DNA of 64,000 nucleotides from Gammaproteobacteria bacterium (GTDB lineage Bacteria; Pseudomonadota; Gammaproteobacteria; Pseudomonadales; Azotimanducaceae), in NCBI GenBank assembly GCA_021773555.1, contig JAJFKA010000012.1:1-64000 (forward strand), in the 5' to 3' direction. Position numbers and translations under genes: made by a program. Below the pieces are notes generated by a model, which worked only from the letters and a program-made list of their open reading frames with translations, searched no databases and had not been told where the DNA came from. Below, piece by piece: positions 17,253 to 28,165 of this stretch. The first letter of the stretch is position 1. The number at the start of each line of letters is the position of its first letter.

Positions 17253-18656
17253 TCATGCACGCCGCTCATTGCGCCGTTCGATGTGAGCACGCATACGTTG
17301 CTGCCGTTCGCGCGTGAGCGGGTACTTCCACAACAGCGGTAAAGCGACACAGGCCAACAGCGCGGGAATGATGCTGTACAGACAGGCGACAGCGAGTTTG
17401 GCAGTTTCGGTATTGGTATCACTTGCAGGATTAAAGCCGAACCAGGCGACACCGCTTGTGGCGATCAGCACACCGAGCGCAACCGCGCCTTTGTTAACCA
17501 TGCCCCAGAGAGAGAAATATAGGCCGGTTCGCTGTTCACCCGTGCGCAGCGTATCAAGATCGACCACGTCCGCGGCCATGGAGGCTGGCAGGAATACGAG
17601 CGCTCCCACAGCCGAACCCTTTAACATCATAATCGCGAAGAACAGCCAGTAATGACCAGGTCCCAGCAGCGGAATGAAGGCGCTCCACAAAGATAGCCAG
17701 AGGATGCCCAACACCACTGTTCGATGCTTTCCGATCTTGTTGGAAATCGCAAACCAGAGCGGAATGGCCGCGCTGCTCGCGAGGTAATATGCCAGGATGA
17801 ATATTGCATAACGCTCAAAGGTTTCTTCCATCACGCTGGCAACGAAGAAAAATGACAAAGATGCGGTCATGCTCACGGCCGCAACCAGAAAAACGAAGCT
17901 GATTACAAGCCTTCTGTAAGGTCCATTTGACCAGACAATTTTCAGGCCACGTTTCCAGTTGACCGCTGGCCGGATATTGACAACCGGCGGAAGTTCCCTT
18001 ACCCAGATCAACGCAGGAACCATCAATACTGGCATCGAGACCACCACCAGCGTGGCCACGCCGAGCAGGGCGTTGGCGGCACCGGGTCTGTCAAACACAG
18101 TCGCCAGCACCAGAGGCACAACCAGCGCAGTCAAGGTACCGCCATAGCCGAAGGCCTCGCGCCAGCCGGTCACTTTGGAACGCTCGTCGTAATCGAGAGA
18201 CATTTCTGCACCCCAGGAACGATAAGGCAGGTCAACCAGCGTAAACCCCAGGTAGAGCAGACTGATCCAGACGAACAGATACAGGTTGTTGATAGTTTCG
18301 CCCCCGAGCATCGCCCAGAGGGTCCCTGCAAACTGGCTGTCCGGGACAAACAGCATCCATAGCGACAACACCTTCAGCGGCATTCCGATCACCATCCAGG
18401 GTTTACGCCGCCCAAATCGGGTTCGCCATCGGTCCGAGACAATGCCGATCAGCGGGTCGGTTACGACATCCGTTATTCTTGACAACGCAATCAAAGCGCC
18501 AACGGCAGCAAGTGACAATCCAAGATTCTGGGAGTAGAAAGCGGGAATGTATAACGCGATGGGTAAGCCGACGATTGATGTCGGCAGATTAACCAATCCA
18601 TAAAGCGCCATTTGAATGCGGCCAACAGGCGCTCGGCTTTCGCTTTGATCGTTCAT
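17253..18656 (-). CDS. GPH-family (MelB-like) MFS symporter
   Basis: A 467-residue, roughly 12-helix transporter. The N-terminal motif D-x3-DPLIG-x3-DRWRTRFGRRKPW (about residues 47-70) is the cation and sugar-site signature of glycoside-pentoside-hexuronide:cation symporters. In marine degraders, members of this family carry many hydrophobic or glycosylated compounds, so the substrate need not be a sugar. It sits 110 bp upstream of the BVMO gene on the same strand, and may import the compound processed by the following catabolic genes. Confidence 0.85.
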   Translation of the reverse strand: MNDQSESRAPVGRIQMALYGLVNLPTSIVGLPIALYIPAFYSQNLGLSLAAVGALIALSRITDVVTDPLIGIVSDRWRTRFGRRKPWMVIGMPLKVLSLWMLFVPDSQFAGTLWAMLGGETINNLYLFVWISLLYLGFTLVDLPYRSWGAEMSLDYDERSKVTGWREAFGYGGTLTALVVPLVLATVFDRPGAANALLGVATLVVVSMPVLMVPALIWVRELPPVVNIRPAVNWKRGLKIVWSNGPYRRLVISFVFLVAAVSMTASLSFFFVASVMEETFERYAIFILAYYLASSAAIPLWFAISNKIGKHRTVVLGILWLSLWSAFIPLLGPGHYWLFFAIMMLKGSAVGALVFLPASMAADVVDLDTLRTGEQRTGLYFSLWGMVNKGAVALGVLIATSGVAWFGFNPASDTNTETAKLAVACLYSIIPALLACVALPLLWKYPLTRERQQRMRAHIERRNERRA

Positions 18657-18734
18657 TCAAACTTCCGCAAATGATCGGTCGCGCATCGTACTGGTATTAC
18701 AAAAGATAACTGGATGAGAATCACCACCGAAGCG

Positions 18735-19589
18735 TCACGAGGAGCGGATATCCAGCGTACCATTTAAATGTACATCCTGCTGTGGAAACGCGATCACGAC
18801 ATCGTTGTCACGGAAGACAGCGTCAATTTCGAAACGAATATCACTTCTGATAATACGCCCGCTTTTCTCCCCAACGGAGTGCACCCAGAAATAGACGTCA
18901 AAGATCAGTGCACTGTCACCGAAGTCCTCGAACACCACTGTCGGCGGAGGATCGTCCAGAACGTTTTGATGAAGTCGCACAACATCAGCGATCAGCGATT
19001 CAACAAGACGTACATCTGATCCATAGGCAACGCCAACACGAACAATACAACGTGTTAATTCATCAACCAGCGTCCAGTTAACCACGGTTTGTTCCAGCAG
19101 GTGTGAGTTCGGCACCAGCATATGTACACCATCCACACGCCTGATCTGTGTTGATCGCGTATTGATTTCCTCAACTGTCCCACTGGTATCTCCGACCTCG
19201 ATATAGTCATTGATTCGGATCGGCCGCTCCCACATGAGAATCCAGCCGCTGATAAAATTGTTGATGATATTTTGCGCACCAAAGCCAACACCAATGGCGA
19301 CGGCACCTGAAACAAACGCAAACGCCGTTAACGGAACATTGATGAAATCCAGGGTGGTGATGGCCAGCACGATGAGACCAACCACCATGATGGCGCGACT
19401 AACGATCTGAATGACATCAGGGCTGACACCACGCCGTTCAAGTGAGGCAGCCGCAATACGCACGGTCCAGCGAACCAGGAATATACCGACGATGAGTAGC
19501 GTGGGTACCGCAAGCAGGTGAGCCAGAGAGATATCAAAGCCTGCAACGCTTAAAAGCTTGTAGTTAATCAGGCTCTGCAGGTATTCCAT
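18735..19589 (-). CDS. MscS family mechanosensitive channel (second copy)
   Basis: A 284-residue small-conductance channel, with N-terminal membrane helices at about 15-40 and 58-82 and the pore helix SGAVAIGVGFGAQNIINNF. The adjacent WILMWERPIRINDYIEVG enters the beta domain, and the protein ends IAFPQQDVHL as typical for MscS. It differs clearly from the channel at 1130, sharing only family motifs. It is divergent from aconitase with about 256 bp between start codons, and the symporter gene follows on the same strand after 78 bp. Confidence 0.92.
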   Translation of the reverse strand: MEYLQSLINYKLLSVAGFDISLAHLLAVPTLLIVGIFLVRWTVRIAAASLERRGVSPDVIQIVSRAIMVVGLIVLAITTLDFINVPLTAFAFVSGAVAIGVGFGAQNIINNFISGWILMWERPIRINDYIEVGDTSGTVEEINTRSTQIRRVDGVHMLVPNSHLLEQTVVNWTLVDELTRCIVRVGVAYGSDVRLVESLIADVVRLHQNVLDDPPPTVVFEDFGDSALIFDVYFWVHSVGEKSGRIIRSDIRFEIDAVFRDNDVVIAFPQQDVHLNGTLDIRSS

Positions 19590-19845
19590 CGACTACATCC
19601 AGTTTCATTGACCGGGATTATCAGGCCTCGACAAAGCCCGCGCACTACGCCTGACTGACCGAGGGGTAATGCAGCGCCGGGTTTGTTGATCGGGCAAATT
19701 TTTCCAAGTATCGCATATCAGGATTTGTAAAAGGATGAACAATCGCGGTCTGGTGGATCGAAACTGGATATTTTATACGACACAAATACCGAAACCTGAA
19801 TGGCTCTGCTATGTTGTACTTACTCTTCGCAGTGAGCACCCTTAC

Positions 19846-22554
19846 ATGAGCACAACCTACCAACAAGCTACCCAAATTACGGTTTCGGGAAAGGCCTATC
19901 GCATCTTCCCGATGACCCATCTGCCGAAAACAGATTCCCTGCCTTTTTGCTTAAAAATATTACTTGAAAACCTCCTGCGTCATGGCGACGAGGATTACGT
20001 CACGGACGATGATGTTGAAGCGCTGATGAACTGGGACGCCACGGCGGAACCCAGTCAGGAAATCGCCTTCGTACCGGCCCGGGTGCTCCTGCAGGATTTC
20101 ACCGGTGTACCGGCCGTTGTGGATCTGGCCGCCATGCGCGACGCCATGGTGAACCTCGGAGGTGACCCAGGCAAGATCAATCCACTATCCCCGGTTGAAC
20201 TGGTAATCGATCATTCTGTGATGGTCGACTTTTTCGGTACCCAGGCAGCGCTTGAACAAAACACTTCCGTTGAGATCGAGCGAAATCTCGAGCGTTACAA
20301 ATTTCTTCGCTGGGGTCAGCAGGCATTCGAAAATTTCCAGGTAGTGCCACCCGGCACTGGCATCGTGCATCAGGTTAATCTCGAGTATCTTGCCCGCGGG
20401 GTATTTGTCGCTGAGAAAGATGGCGAGCAACTTGCCTACCCTGACACTCTGGTCGGCACCGATTCACACACCACCATGATCAATGGACTGGGCGTACTCG
20501 GGTGGGGAGTCGGTGGTATCGAGGCGGAAGCTGCGATGCTCGGGCAACCCATCACTATGCTGATCCCCCAGGTCGTCGGATTTCGAGTGGCGGGGCAACT
20601 GCGTGAAGGCGCCACCGCCACCGATCTCGTACTAACGGTTACCGAGCAGCTTCGCCAGCACGGTGTGGTTGGCAAGTTCGTTGAATTTTTTGGACCCGGT
20701 CTTAAGAATTTATCACTGGCAGACCGGGCAACGATTGCCAATATGGCACCCGAATATGGGGCCACCTGCGGCATCTTTCCCATCGATCTGGAAACCGTGA
20801 GATATCTCAAGCTCACCGGACGAACCAGCGAAACCCTCGAACTGGTTGAATCCTATGCCAGGGCGATGGGTATGTGGCATGACGATACCAGCCCTGATGC
20901 AAACTATAGCGCTTTGCTTAACCTGGACCTGGCCACGGTGGTTCCATCCATCGCCGGGCCGAAACGACCACAGGACAGAATTTCTCTGACAGCATCAAAG
21001 CCGGCATTCGAGGGAGTGTTAAAGGAGTTTAAGGCGCTTTCTCTGGCGCCTCTCGCAGCAACTGAGATGGAAGCAGAGGGTGGTTCCACCGACGGCGACC
21101 CGGATATTGATGGGGTCAAGGTGCATCACGACGGACGCGAATTCAACCTTGAACATGGCGCAGTCGTTATCGCGGCAATTACCAGTTGTACCAATACTTC
21201 TAATCCCGCGGTACTGGTAGCGGCCGGCCTGTTGGCAAGAAACGCCAGGGCGCGAGGTCTGCAAACTAAACCCTGGGTCAAAACCAGTCTCGCTCCCGGG
21301 TCAAAGGTTGTCACCGACTATCTGGAGAAAACCGGGTTGATGACCGATCTCGAAGCGCTCGGTTTCTACCTGGTGGGTTACGGCTGCACAACATGCATCG
21401 GTAACTCCGGGCCATTGCCCGATGAAATCAGCGCAGCCATTCACCAGGGCAACCTCCTGGTCACATCAGTACTGTCCGGGAACAGGAATTTTGAAGGCCG
21501 AATCCATCAGGAAGTACGCGCAAACTACCTGGCATCTCCGCCGCTGGTCGTCGCTTACGCGCTGGCGGGAAACATGAATGTAGACCTTTACAAGGATCCG
21601 ATTGGCCTGGATCAAAACGGTCAGCCGGTCACCCTCGGAGATATCTGGCCGGGTAATGATCAAATCCGCGAACTGGTTGAAGCCACGCTCAATCCGGAAA
21701 TGTTCGTCTCAAAATATGCAGATGTGTACACCGGCAACCAGATCTGGAATGATTTACCGATCAATGAAAACCAGCGCTTCGAATGGCCGGAATCAAGCTA
21801 TGTCCGACGGCCGCCATTTTTTGACAACATGCCCGCGGAAGTACCGGACGTCGTCGGGATCGATGCGGCCCGGTGTCTGATCAAGGTTGGCGATAGTGTA
21901 ACCACTGACCACATTTCTCCAGCGGGTGCGATCGCGACTGACAGTCCCGCAGGTGCCTATCTGCAGGATCGACAAATCAGCCCCCAGGATTTCAATTCTT
22001 ACGGGTCCCGACGCGGCAATCACGAGGTGATGATGCGCGGCACATTCGCAAACGTACGATTCCGGAACGAACTTGCCCCTGGTACGGAAGGAAGCTGGAC
22101 ACGGCATCACCCCAGTGATGCAGTTACTTCAATTTTTGATGCATCCAAACAGTACCTGGCCGCCGGTACACCATTGATTATTCTTGCCGGTAAGGAGTAT
22201 GGAACCGGTTCGTCCCGGGATTGGGCCGCCAAGGGACCCGCGTTGTTGGGCGTCAAGGTGGTAATCGCGGAGACTTATGAACGCATTCATCGATCAAATC
22301 TCGTTGGTATGGGAATTTTGCCTTTGCAATATCCGCAAGGAACCACTGCCGAGTCCCTGGCGCTGGATGGGACAGAATCATTCTCAATCCCGGCAGTCGC
22401 ACCAGGTGCATCCCTCGTCACAGTAGTGGTGACCCGGGACAACGGAGAAGCCTTCAGCTTCGATGCCACTGTGCGGATTGACACACCGAACGAATATACC
22501 TATTACCAGAACGGCGGGATCCTGCATTACGTTTTGCGCCGCCTGTCACAATGA
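19846..22554 (+). CDS. acnA: Aconitate hydratase, AcnA type
   Basis: Converts citrate to isocitrate via cis-aconitate in the TCA and glyoxylate cycles. From the ATG at 19846 the protein is 902 residues, the normal AcnA length; an upstream in-frame ATG at 19735 would add an atypical 37-residue extension. The 4Fe-4S ligands are Cys448 (TSCTNTSNP), Cys514 and Cys517 (GCTTCIG). The C-terminal swivel domain carries [15 protein letters not shown]. The gene order differs from AcnB, and the domain layout is AcnA. Its 3' end overlaps the convergent SulP gene by 9 bp. Confidence 0.96.
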   Translation: MSTTYQQATQITVSGKAYRIFPMTHLPKTDSLPFCLKILLENLLRHGDEDYVTDDDVEALMNWDATAEPSQEIAFVPARVLLQDFTGVPAVVDLAAMRDAMVNLGGDPGKINPLSPVELVIDHSVMVDFFGTQAALEQNTSVEIERNLERYKFLRWGQQAFENFQVVPPGTGIVHQVNLEYLARGVFVAEKDGEQLAYPDTLVGTDSHTTMINGLGVLGWGVGGIEAEAAMLGQPITMLIPQVVGFRVAGQLREGATATDLVLTVTEQLRQHGVVGKFVEFFGPGLKNLSLADRATIANMAPEYGATCGIFPIDLETVRYLKLTGRTSETLELVESYARAMGMWHDDTSPDANYSALLNLDLATVVPSIAGPKRPQDRISLTASKPAFEGVLKEFKALSLAPLAATEMEAEGGSTDGDPDIDGVKVHHDGREFNLEHGAVVIAAITSCTNTSNPAVLVAAGLLARNARARGLQTKPWVKTSLAPGSKVVTDYLEKTGLMTDLEALGFYLVGYGCTTCIGNSGPLPDEISAAIHQGNLLVTSVLSGNRNFEGRIHQEVRANYLASPPLVVAYALAGNMNVDLYKDPIGLDQNGQPVTLGDIWPGNDQIRELVEATLNPEMFVSKYADVYTGNQIWNDLPINENQRFEWPESSYVRRPPFFDNMPAEVPDVVGIDAARCLIKVGDSVTTDHISPAGAIATDSPAGAYLQDRQISPQDFNSYGSRRGNHEVMMRGTFANVRFRNELAPGTEGSWTRHHPSDAVTSIFDASKQYLAAGTPLIILAGKEYGTGSSRDWAAKGPALLGVKVVIAETYERIHRSNLVGMGILPLQYPQGTTAESLALDGTESFSIPAVAPGASLVTVVVTRDNGEAFSFDATVRIDTPNEYTYYQNGGILHYVLRRLSQ

Positions 22555-24156
22555 GTCGGAGTTTGGCAACTCTTCTAACGACTCCAGTATCTGGTTTGGT
22601 CCGAGTAAATCAAAAATACCCAGGCGCTCAAATTGTGTGTTGACGATAGATTGTCGCACGCCAATCAGGAACACGACTCGATCGTTTCTCAACTCATCTT
22701 CAATAATATCCAGGATAGTGAGTGAACTGGTCACTCCCACAAACACCGCGTTGCTTAGATCAATGACCAGTCTTTGATGGCCCTTTAACTCTGCCAGTCT
22801 TCGATTGATTCCTCGGGCAACGCCAAAGCTCATCGGACCGTTGATTTCCAGCAACGCCGTTCGTTGTCCGTCATCAGTGTCAGCATCGCTATCGAGTAAC
22901 GAAAGCCCGATATTATCAAGTTGGATGTCAGTCAATCGATCTACTGTGACCATGTTGGCAATGAAAACGCCGACAAAAACCGCGGTTATCAAGTCGACAA
23001 AGACCGTGAGTACCAGGACCGTCAGCATCAAACCGCTGCTGAATAGCGGAATTCTGTGTAACTTCCTGAGAAATCGCCGGTCCACAATGTCAACGCCGAC
23101 TTTAATCAGAATCGCCGCCAGCACAGCCAGTGGAATTCGTTCAGCCGCTCCTGCAGCGATAAGCACGATAAACAGAAGGATCAGCGCATGGATTAACCCG
23201 GCGTAGGCTGAATGCCCCCCTGCTTTGACATTAACAACCGTCCTTACAGTGGCACCCGCACCCGGTAGCGCAAAAAAACAACCGGCGATGATATTTCCAA
23301 TACCCTGCCCCACCAGTTCCTTGTCAGAATTGTGCTCAGACTGCGTAATGTTATCGGTCACGAGCGAGGTCAACAGGGAATCGATCGACCCGAGCGTCGC
23401 GAGAATAATCGCAAAACCCAGTTCATCGATTACCAGCGCGAAGTCAAGGCGCGGAAAATGGAATTCAGGAATACCATGCGGTATCAGTCCAATCACTGCG
23501 ACAGCATCAAGCTCTGAGAGCAGGACGCAGGCTAACGTACCAACAACCAGCACGAGCACCGGCGAGGGTATGTACTCATTGAATCTGGATGGCCAGCCGA
23601 ACAGTAATGCCAGCATCGCGACACTCAACACAGTCGTCGGCAGATGTATGGACTGCAGCATTGCAGGAATGTCCATCATTGCAGCGAGCGGTGTATCAAC
23701 TGTCGTGCCGCCAAAGAACGGGCCGAGTTGCAGCAGGATGATGATAACGCCAATCCCGGACATGAACCCGGAGATCACCGGATAAGACACCTGCACGATA
23801 TATTTTCCAAGCTTTAGCGCACCGAAAAGTATCTGCAGCAGTCCTGCCAGCACAACAATGGTAAAGGCACTGGCGAGCCCATTCTCCGGGTCCCTCGCCA
23901 TATACTGGGTGAGAATACCGGTCATCACAACCGTCATCGGACCTGTTGGACCTGATATCTGCGCAGGCGTGCCGCCAAACAGGGAAGCGAAAAAACCGAC
24001 TAGAATCGCACTATAAACTCCGCTGATCGCTCCCGCACCAGATGCAACGCCAAATGCTAATCCAAGCGGCAGCGCGACAACAGCCGCTGTCAGGCCGCCG
24101 TACAAATCCCCGCGCAGATTATGTCGATCAAAACGGTTGAAAATCGCTATGGCCAT
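22546..24156 (-). CDS. SulP family inorganic anion transporter with STAS domain
   Basis: About 536 residues from the ATG at 24156, which follows AAAGGAATAGT; an earlier start at 24222 would add 22 residues upstream of the first conserved stretch. The membrane domain has the SulP features GLPLG-like [15 protein letters not shown] and the GPTGPM loop. A C-terminal STAS domain (about residues 410-525) contains [18 protein letters not shown]. Family members carry sulfate, bicarbonate or other anions; which one here cannot be read from the sequence. No carbonic anhydrase or sulfur gene is adjacent. The stop codon lies inside the last codons of convergent acnA. Confidence 0.92.
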   Translation of the reverse strand: MAIAIFNRFDRHNLRGDLYGGLTAAVVALPLGLAFGVASGAGAISGVYSAILVGFFASLFGGTPAQISGPTGPMTVVMTGILTQYMARDPENGLASAFTIVVLAGLLQILFGALKLGKYIVQVSYPVISGFMSGIGVIIILLQLGPFFGGTTVDTPLAAMMDIPAMLQSIHLPTTVLSVAMLALLFGWPSRFNEYIPSPVLVLVVGTLACVLLSELDAVAVIGLIPHGIPEFHFPRLDFALVIDELGFAIILATLGSIDSLLTSLVTDNITQSEHNSDKELVGQGIGNIIAGCFFALPGAGATVRTVVNVKAGGHSAYAGLIHALILLFIVLIAAGAAERIPLAVLAAILIKVGVDIVDRRFLRKLHRIPLFSSGLMLTVLVLTVFVDLITAVFVGVFIANMVTVDRLTDIQLDNIGLSLLDSDADTDDGQRTALLEINGPMSFGVARGINRRLAELKGHQRLVIDLSNAVFVGVTSSLTILDIIEDELRNDRVVFLIGVRQSIVNTQFERLGIFDLLGPNQILESLEELPNSDSL

Positions 24157-24331
24157 ACTATTCCTTTTTGAATTAGTGTCCTGATGGGAAAACCCGGCAA
24201 CGCATTGTATATTAGGTGCCACTATCCCATGCCGTTTATCTTAATGTTCACTCACAGCCGACTGCACAAAACAGCTTTTCGGTTAAGGGCAAGGCCCGCC
24301 TTCTGAACGACTTATCGCAAGTGGACATCTC

Positions 24332-26902
24332 ATGATCAAACGGGATCTGCCGATCGAGACCGTACTTGAGGAGATTCGGCAACAATTGCTCCTCCGTGAC
24401 GAAGTCGTTCTGGTCGCACCACCGGGAGCGGGTAAAACCACGCTTGCACCCCTGGCTCTAATGGCTGAGCCCTGGCTCGGAACAAATAAAATCCTCATGC
24501 TCGAACCTCGCAGACTCGCAACGCGCGGAGCGGCCTATCGAATGTCCAGCCTGATCGGCGAGTCACCGGGTGCGACAGTTGGTTATCGAATGCGCCTTGA
24601 TACTAAAGTCAGCAGCAGCACGATTATAGAAGTGATCACTGAGGGCACCTTGACGAGAATGCTGCAGGAAGATCCGTCGCTTGCAAATACAGGTCTCGTG
24701 ATATTTGATGAATTCCACGAACGCAACCTTGATTCTGATCTGGCATTGGCGCTTTGCCTGAAAAGCCGCAGCATCTTTCGCGACGAGGATAATCCGCTCA
24801 AGTTAATGATCATGTCGGCTACGCTCGACAGTGACGCCATCTGTGGACTACTGAACGATGCACCGATCATTCGTTCGGAGGGTCGCCAGTATCCCGTTGA
24901 ACTCGTTTACGGAAAAGCGAGCCAGGCAGGAGAGCGTATCGCTGATCGAACCACAGTCGTGGTGAAACAGGCGATCACTGACAATCCGGATAGTAGTCTT
25001 CTGGTTTTCTTGCCTGGACAAGCCGAAATCGCTCGCGTTGCAACCGCGCTGTCCACGTGGCTGGCCCAGACTCGATCTACCGACATCCAGGTACATCCGC
25101 TATTCGGCAACCTGTCGTTCGAGGCGCAACAGCAGGCGATCAGTCCTGTACAGCGCGGCGAAAGGAAAATCGTGCTTGCAACCAATATCGCCGAAACGAG
25201 CTTAACCATCGAGGGGATAGATGTGGTTGTCGATTCGGGCCTGGCTCGTGCACCACTATTTGATACTGCGACGGGTATGACCCGTTTGCAGACTGTGCGG
25301 ATCTCAGCATCGTCAAGCGTCCAGCGAATGGGACGAGCCGGCAGAACTCAGCCCGGTAAGTGCTATCGACTCTGGACCCGGGACCAGCAAGCACAACTGG
25401 CTGCACATAATACCCCGGAGATTTTGCAGGCGGATCTCGCATCACTGGCAGTACAACTATTGCAATGGGGAATCAGTGACCCCGATGAACTGCAATGGCT
25501 GGATCGCCCGCCGATAAGCCTCTGGCGCCAGGCTATTTCTCTGCTTGAATCGCTGGGAGCCCTGGATTTCCATGTTGAGGACCGTCGAGACGCCCGGCGT
25601 TCGTTAGCTATGTCCTTGTCAAAACACGGCGAACGTATGGCGAGCCTGCCTGTGCATCCACGCATCGCCCATATGCTTGTTTCCGCCGTGCAGATCCAGC
25701 GAGGGGCAGTCGCAGCCCACCTGGCCAGTCTTCTCTCTGACCGCAATCCACTCACTGAGGAAACACCTGATATCAGCGTACATCTGGAAATGCTGGAGAA
25801 TCGTTCAGTCCCCCGAAAACACAACGCCTGGCTGCAACGGACCCTCAGACTTGCGCAACAATTCCAGCAGCAATTATCACAATTGGTTCCCGAAACAGAG
25901 ACACAAAACCAGATAGACATGAGCGACGATGCAGTACCCGGATTTCTGCTGGCATGCGCATATCCCGACAGAATCGCCAGACGCCGACACTCGGAAGGCT
26001 ACCAGTTGGCGAATGGCCGTGGTGCCTCGTTACAGAATGTTCACTCCCTCGGCAAGGCAAGCTGGTTGGCGATTGCAGAAGTAACCGGTGTCACCAGGAG
26101 CAAGGGCGACACCATCCGATGCGCCTGCAAGCTGGATCCTGAATTGTTCAACTCACAACTTGCTCATGTGGTGGATGAACAGGAAATCGCAGACTGGGAC
26201 CCGAAGTTGAAACGATTTAACGCCTATCGCAGGAAATCAATCGGCGAACTGACCCTGGTGCAGTCCCGCCTGGAAAACGTATCCGAGGATGTGAAGGCGG
26301 CCGCGTTGATCCGGCACCTGCGTGATGGCGGCTTCCGACAGCTCAACTGGAGCGCACCGCTTCGGCAGTGGCAGGCGCGTGTTACGCTGGCGGGAAGCAT
26401 GGTTCACCAGCAGAGTTTTCCGGACGTAACGGATGAAGCGCTAATCCGTGACCTTGAATCCTGGCTGGCGCCCTACCTCGGCCCGGTGAAATCGCTGGAT
26501 GACCTGAAAAAACTGGAACTGCCTGACATTCTTATGAAGTCTCTCCCCTACAATGCCAATCAGCTACTGAATCAACTGGTACCGACTCACTTTCGTACCC
26601 CGGCCGGTGCCGAACGTCCCATTGATTATACGGTGACACCACCGGTTCTTGCCGTAAAATTGCAGGAAATGTTTGGCTGCGAACACACTCCGATGGTCAT
26701 GAATGGCCAGGTAAAATTACTGGTGCATCTGTTGTCCCCGGCGGGAAGGCCCCTGCAAATCACCCAGGACCTTTCAGGATTCTGGCGCAGTGGCTATCAC
26801 GACGTGGCAAAGGACATGCGCGGGCGATATCCCAAACATCCCTGGCCGATTGATCCACTCACTGCACAAGCCACCAGTCGAACCAGAAACCATCATGGCT
26901 AA
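24332..26902 (+). CDS. hrpB: ATP-dependent helicase HrpB
   Basis: An 856-residue DEAH/RHA-type RNA helicase. Walker A APPGAGKTT is at 29-37 and the Walker B box DEFH at 126-129. MSATLDSD (motif III) follows, and motif VI SVQRMGRAGRTQPGKCYRLW precedes the helicase-associated and HrpB C-terminal domains that distinguish HrpB from HrpA. The length fits the family. Its physiological role in most bacteria is unclear. The last 8 bp overlap the next gene, which encodes a membrane protein. Confidence 0.95.
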   Translation: MIKRDLPIETVLEEIRQQLLLRDEVVLVAPPGAGKTTLAPLALMAEPWLGTNKILMLEPRRLATRGAAYRMSSLIGESPGATVGYRMRLDTKVSSSTIIEVITEGTLTRMLQEDPSLANTGLVIFDEFHERNLDSDLALALCLKSRSIFRDEDNPLKLMIMSATLDSDAICGLLNDAPIIRSEGRQYPVELVYGKASQAGERIADRTTVVVKQAITDNPDSSLLVFLPGQAEIARVATALSTWLAQTRSTDIQVHPLFGNLSFEAQQQAISPVQRGERKIVLATNIAETSLTIEGIDVVVDSGLARAPLFDTATGMTRLQTVRISASSSVQRMGRAGRTQPGKCYRLWTRDQQAQLAAHNTPEILQADLASLAVQLLQWGISDPDELQWLDRPPISLWRQAISLLESLGALDFHVEDRRDARRSLAMSLSKHGERMASLPVHPRIAHMLVSAVQIQRGAVAAHLASLLSDRNPLTEETPDISVHLEMLENRSVPRKHNAWLQRTLRLAQQFQQQLSQLVPETETQNQIDMSDDAVPGFLLACAYPDRIARRRHSEGYQLANGRGASLQNVHSLGKASWLAIAEVTGVTRSKGDTIRCACKLDPELFNSQLAHVVDEQEIADWDPKLKRFNAYRRKSIGELTLVQSRLENVSEDVKAAALIRHLRDGGFRQLNWSAPLRQWQARVTLAGSMVHQQSFPDVTDEALIRDLESWLAPYLGPVKSLDDLKKLELPDILMKSLPYNANQLLNQLVPTHFRTPAGAERPIDYTVTPPVLAVKLQEMFGCEHTPMVMNGQVKLLVHLLSPAGRPLQITQDLSGFWRSGYHDVAKDMRGRYPKHPWPIDPLTAQATSRTRNHHG

Positions 26903-28163
26903 CGTTGAAAAATTTGCGCCCCTGCTGGTCGCACCATTTTCCCTGCGCCTCAACAATATTCTGGCAGTGATTTTTTTTGGATTGTTGTTCAGTTATTTTC
27001 TCGCCGTAGCCCGCACAGTCGGCGCCGGTGGCATCGTCTGGTTGAGCTTAAGTATCTACGTAAGCTTTATGTTTTTTTTCGGCTACCTGTTTGTCATCGT
27101 TGACTATACCGCCAGGGGCTTTCAACGCATTCCGTTGTTGTCCGCGAACATTCTCCTGGATGAGAAATCACGATTGTTCAAGGAGGTCGTGCTGATTGGA
27201 TTTTTTGCATCCCTCATTTTTTTCATCGAGGCTGAATTCTGGAAAGTCAGCTTTGTCATCGCCTGCCTGATTCTTTTCCCCATCGCCACCGTCATTATCA
27301 TTATGGAAGAAAGTCTGGTATCTGCGATCAATCCCTGGAAGTGGCTGCGAGTATTGATGGACCTTGAGTTCGACAAGCATCTGGGACAGTTTCTCCTTAT
27401 GCAGCTCGTCACGTTGTTTTCTGGTTATATGGCGCTCGGCATCAACCTGGGTTTATTCAACCTGGTGACCATGATTGTGCTGCTGATGGCGATGCTGACG
27501 TTGTTTCGCAGTCTCGGAGTCGTCCTGCACAGTAACGCGGAATCGCTGGGATTCCCGGTCCAATTCGGAGAACGCATCGCCCGGTCGCAACAGGATGAGG
27601 CCCGGGAAAAACTGTTGTCTGAATTTTCGACCTCGCTTTACAAACTATGCAACCTCGGCAAAGCCAGGCAGGCTTTTGAAGAACTCGAAACTTATCTTCA
27701 GGCCGATAACTACGCCTGCGAGGGCGAATTATTCTCGCGTATGAGCAAGTGGGAATCACCGGTCCTGGCGATCAAAGCAGGTCAGAAATACATAGAACGG
27801 CTTTGTGACCAGGGGCAGTTTCACAATCTCTGGGCCGTCCTGGAATTTTGCTGCACCGCCAACAACGGCGATTACCGGCTGCTTTCCTCCAATACCATCT
27901 TAAAACTGATCGAGCGCGCTGAAACCCACCAGCAGAAAAAACTCGTGGCGGCGGTCCTGAATCATTTTGAATCCGACTTCCCTAACCACCCGCGAACCAC
28001 AGAGATGCTGCTTACGCGCATCCGCTTTATCGCAGAAGATGGAGACAGCTTCGATCGCGCCAGGACCCTGCTGGCTGAACTGAAAGTGCAGAATCCGGAT
28101 GTGCTTGCACACGAGCATTTTCAGCAACTGGCCAGAGCACTCGATGTTAAGCAGACAACCTGA
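26895..28163 (+). CDS. Membrane protein with C-terminal TPR-like helical domain
   Basis: About 422 residues from the ATG at 26895, overlapping the hrpB stop by 8 bp. The first half has around five or six hydrophobic helices (about residues 15-40, 47-70, 95-115, 120-135, 175-205). The second half is soluble and helix-rich, with spacing of Leu/Ala/Tyr resembling tetratricopeptide repeats (for example LCNLGKARQAFEELETYL and FDRARTLLAELKV). I do not recognise a named family with certainty. The arrangement suggests a membrane-bound scaffold. Coupling to hrpB may be only transcriptional economy. Confidence 0.75.
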   Translation: MANVEKFAPLLVAPFSLRLNNILAVIFFGLLFSYFLAVARTVGAGGIVWLSLSIYVSFMFFFGYLFVIVDYTARGFQRIPLLSANILLDEKSRLFKEVVLIGFFASLIFFIEAEFWKVSFVIACLILFPIATVIIIMEESLVSAINPWKWLRVLMDLEFDKHLGQFLLMQLVTLFSGYMALGINLGLFNLVTMIVLLMAMLTLFRSLGVVLHSNAESLGFPVQFGERIARSQQDEAREKLLSEFSTSLYKLCNLGKARQAFEELETYLQADNYACEGELFSRMSKWESPVLAIKAGQKYIERLCDQGQFHNLWAVLEFCCTANNGDYRLLSSNTILKLIERAETHQQKKLVAAVLNHFESDFPNHPRTTEMLLTRIRFIAEDGDSFDRARTLLAELKVQNPDVLAHEHFQQLARALDVKQTT

Positions 28164-28165
28164 TG

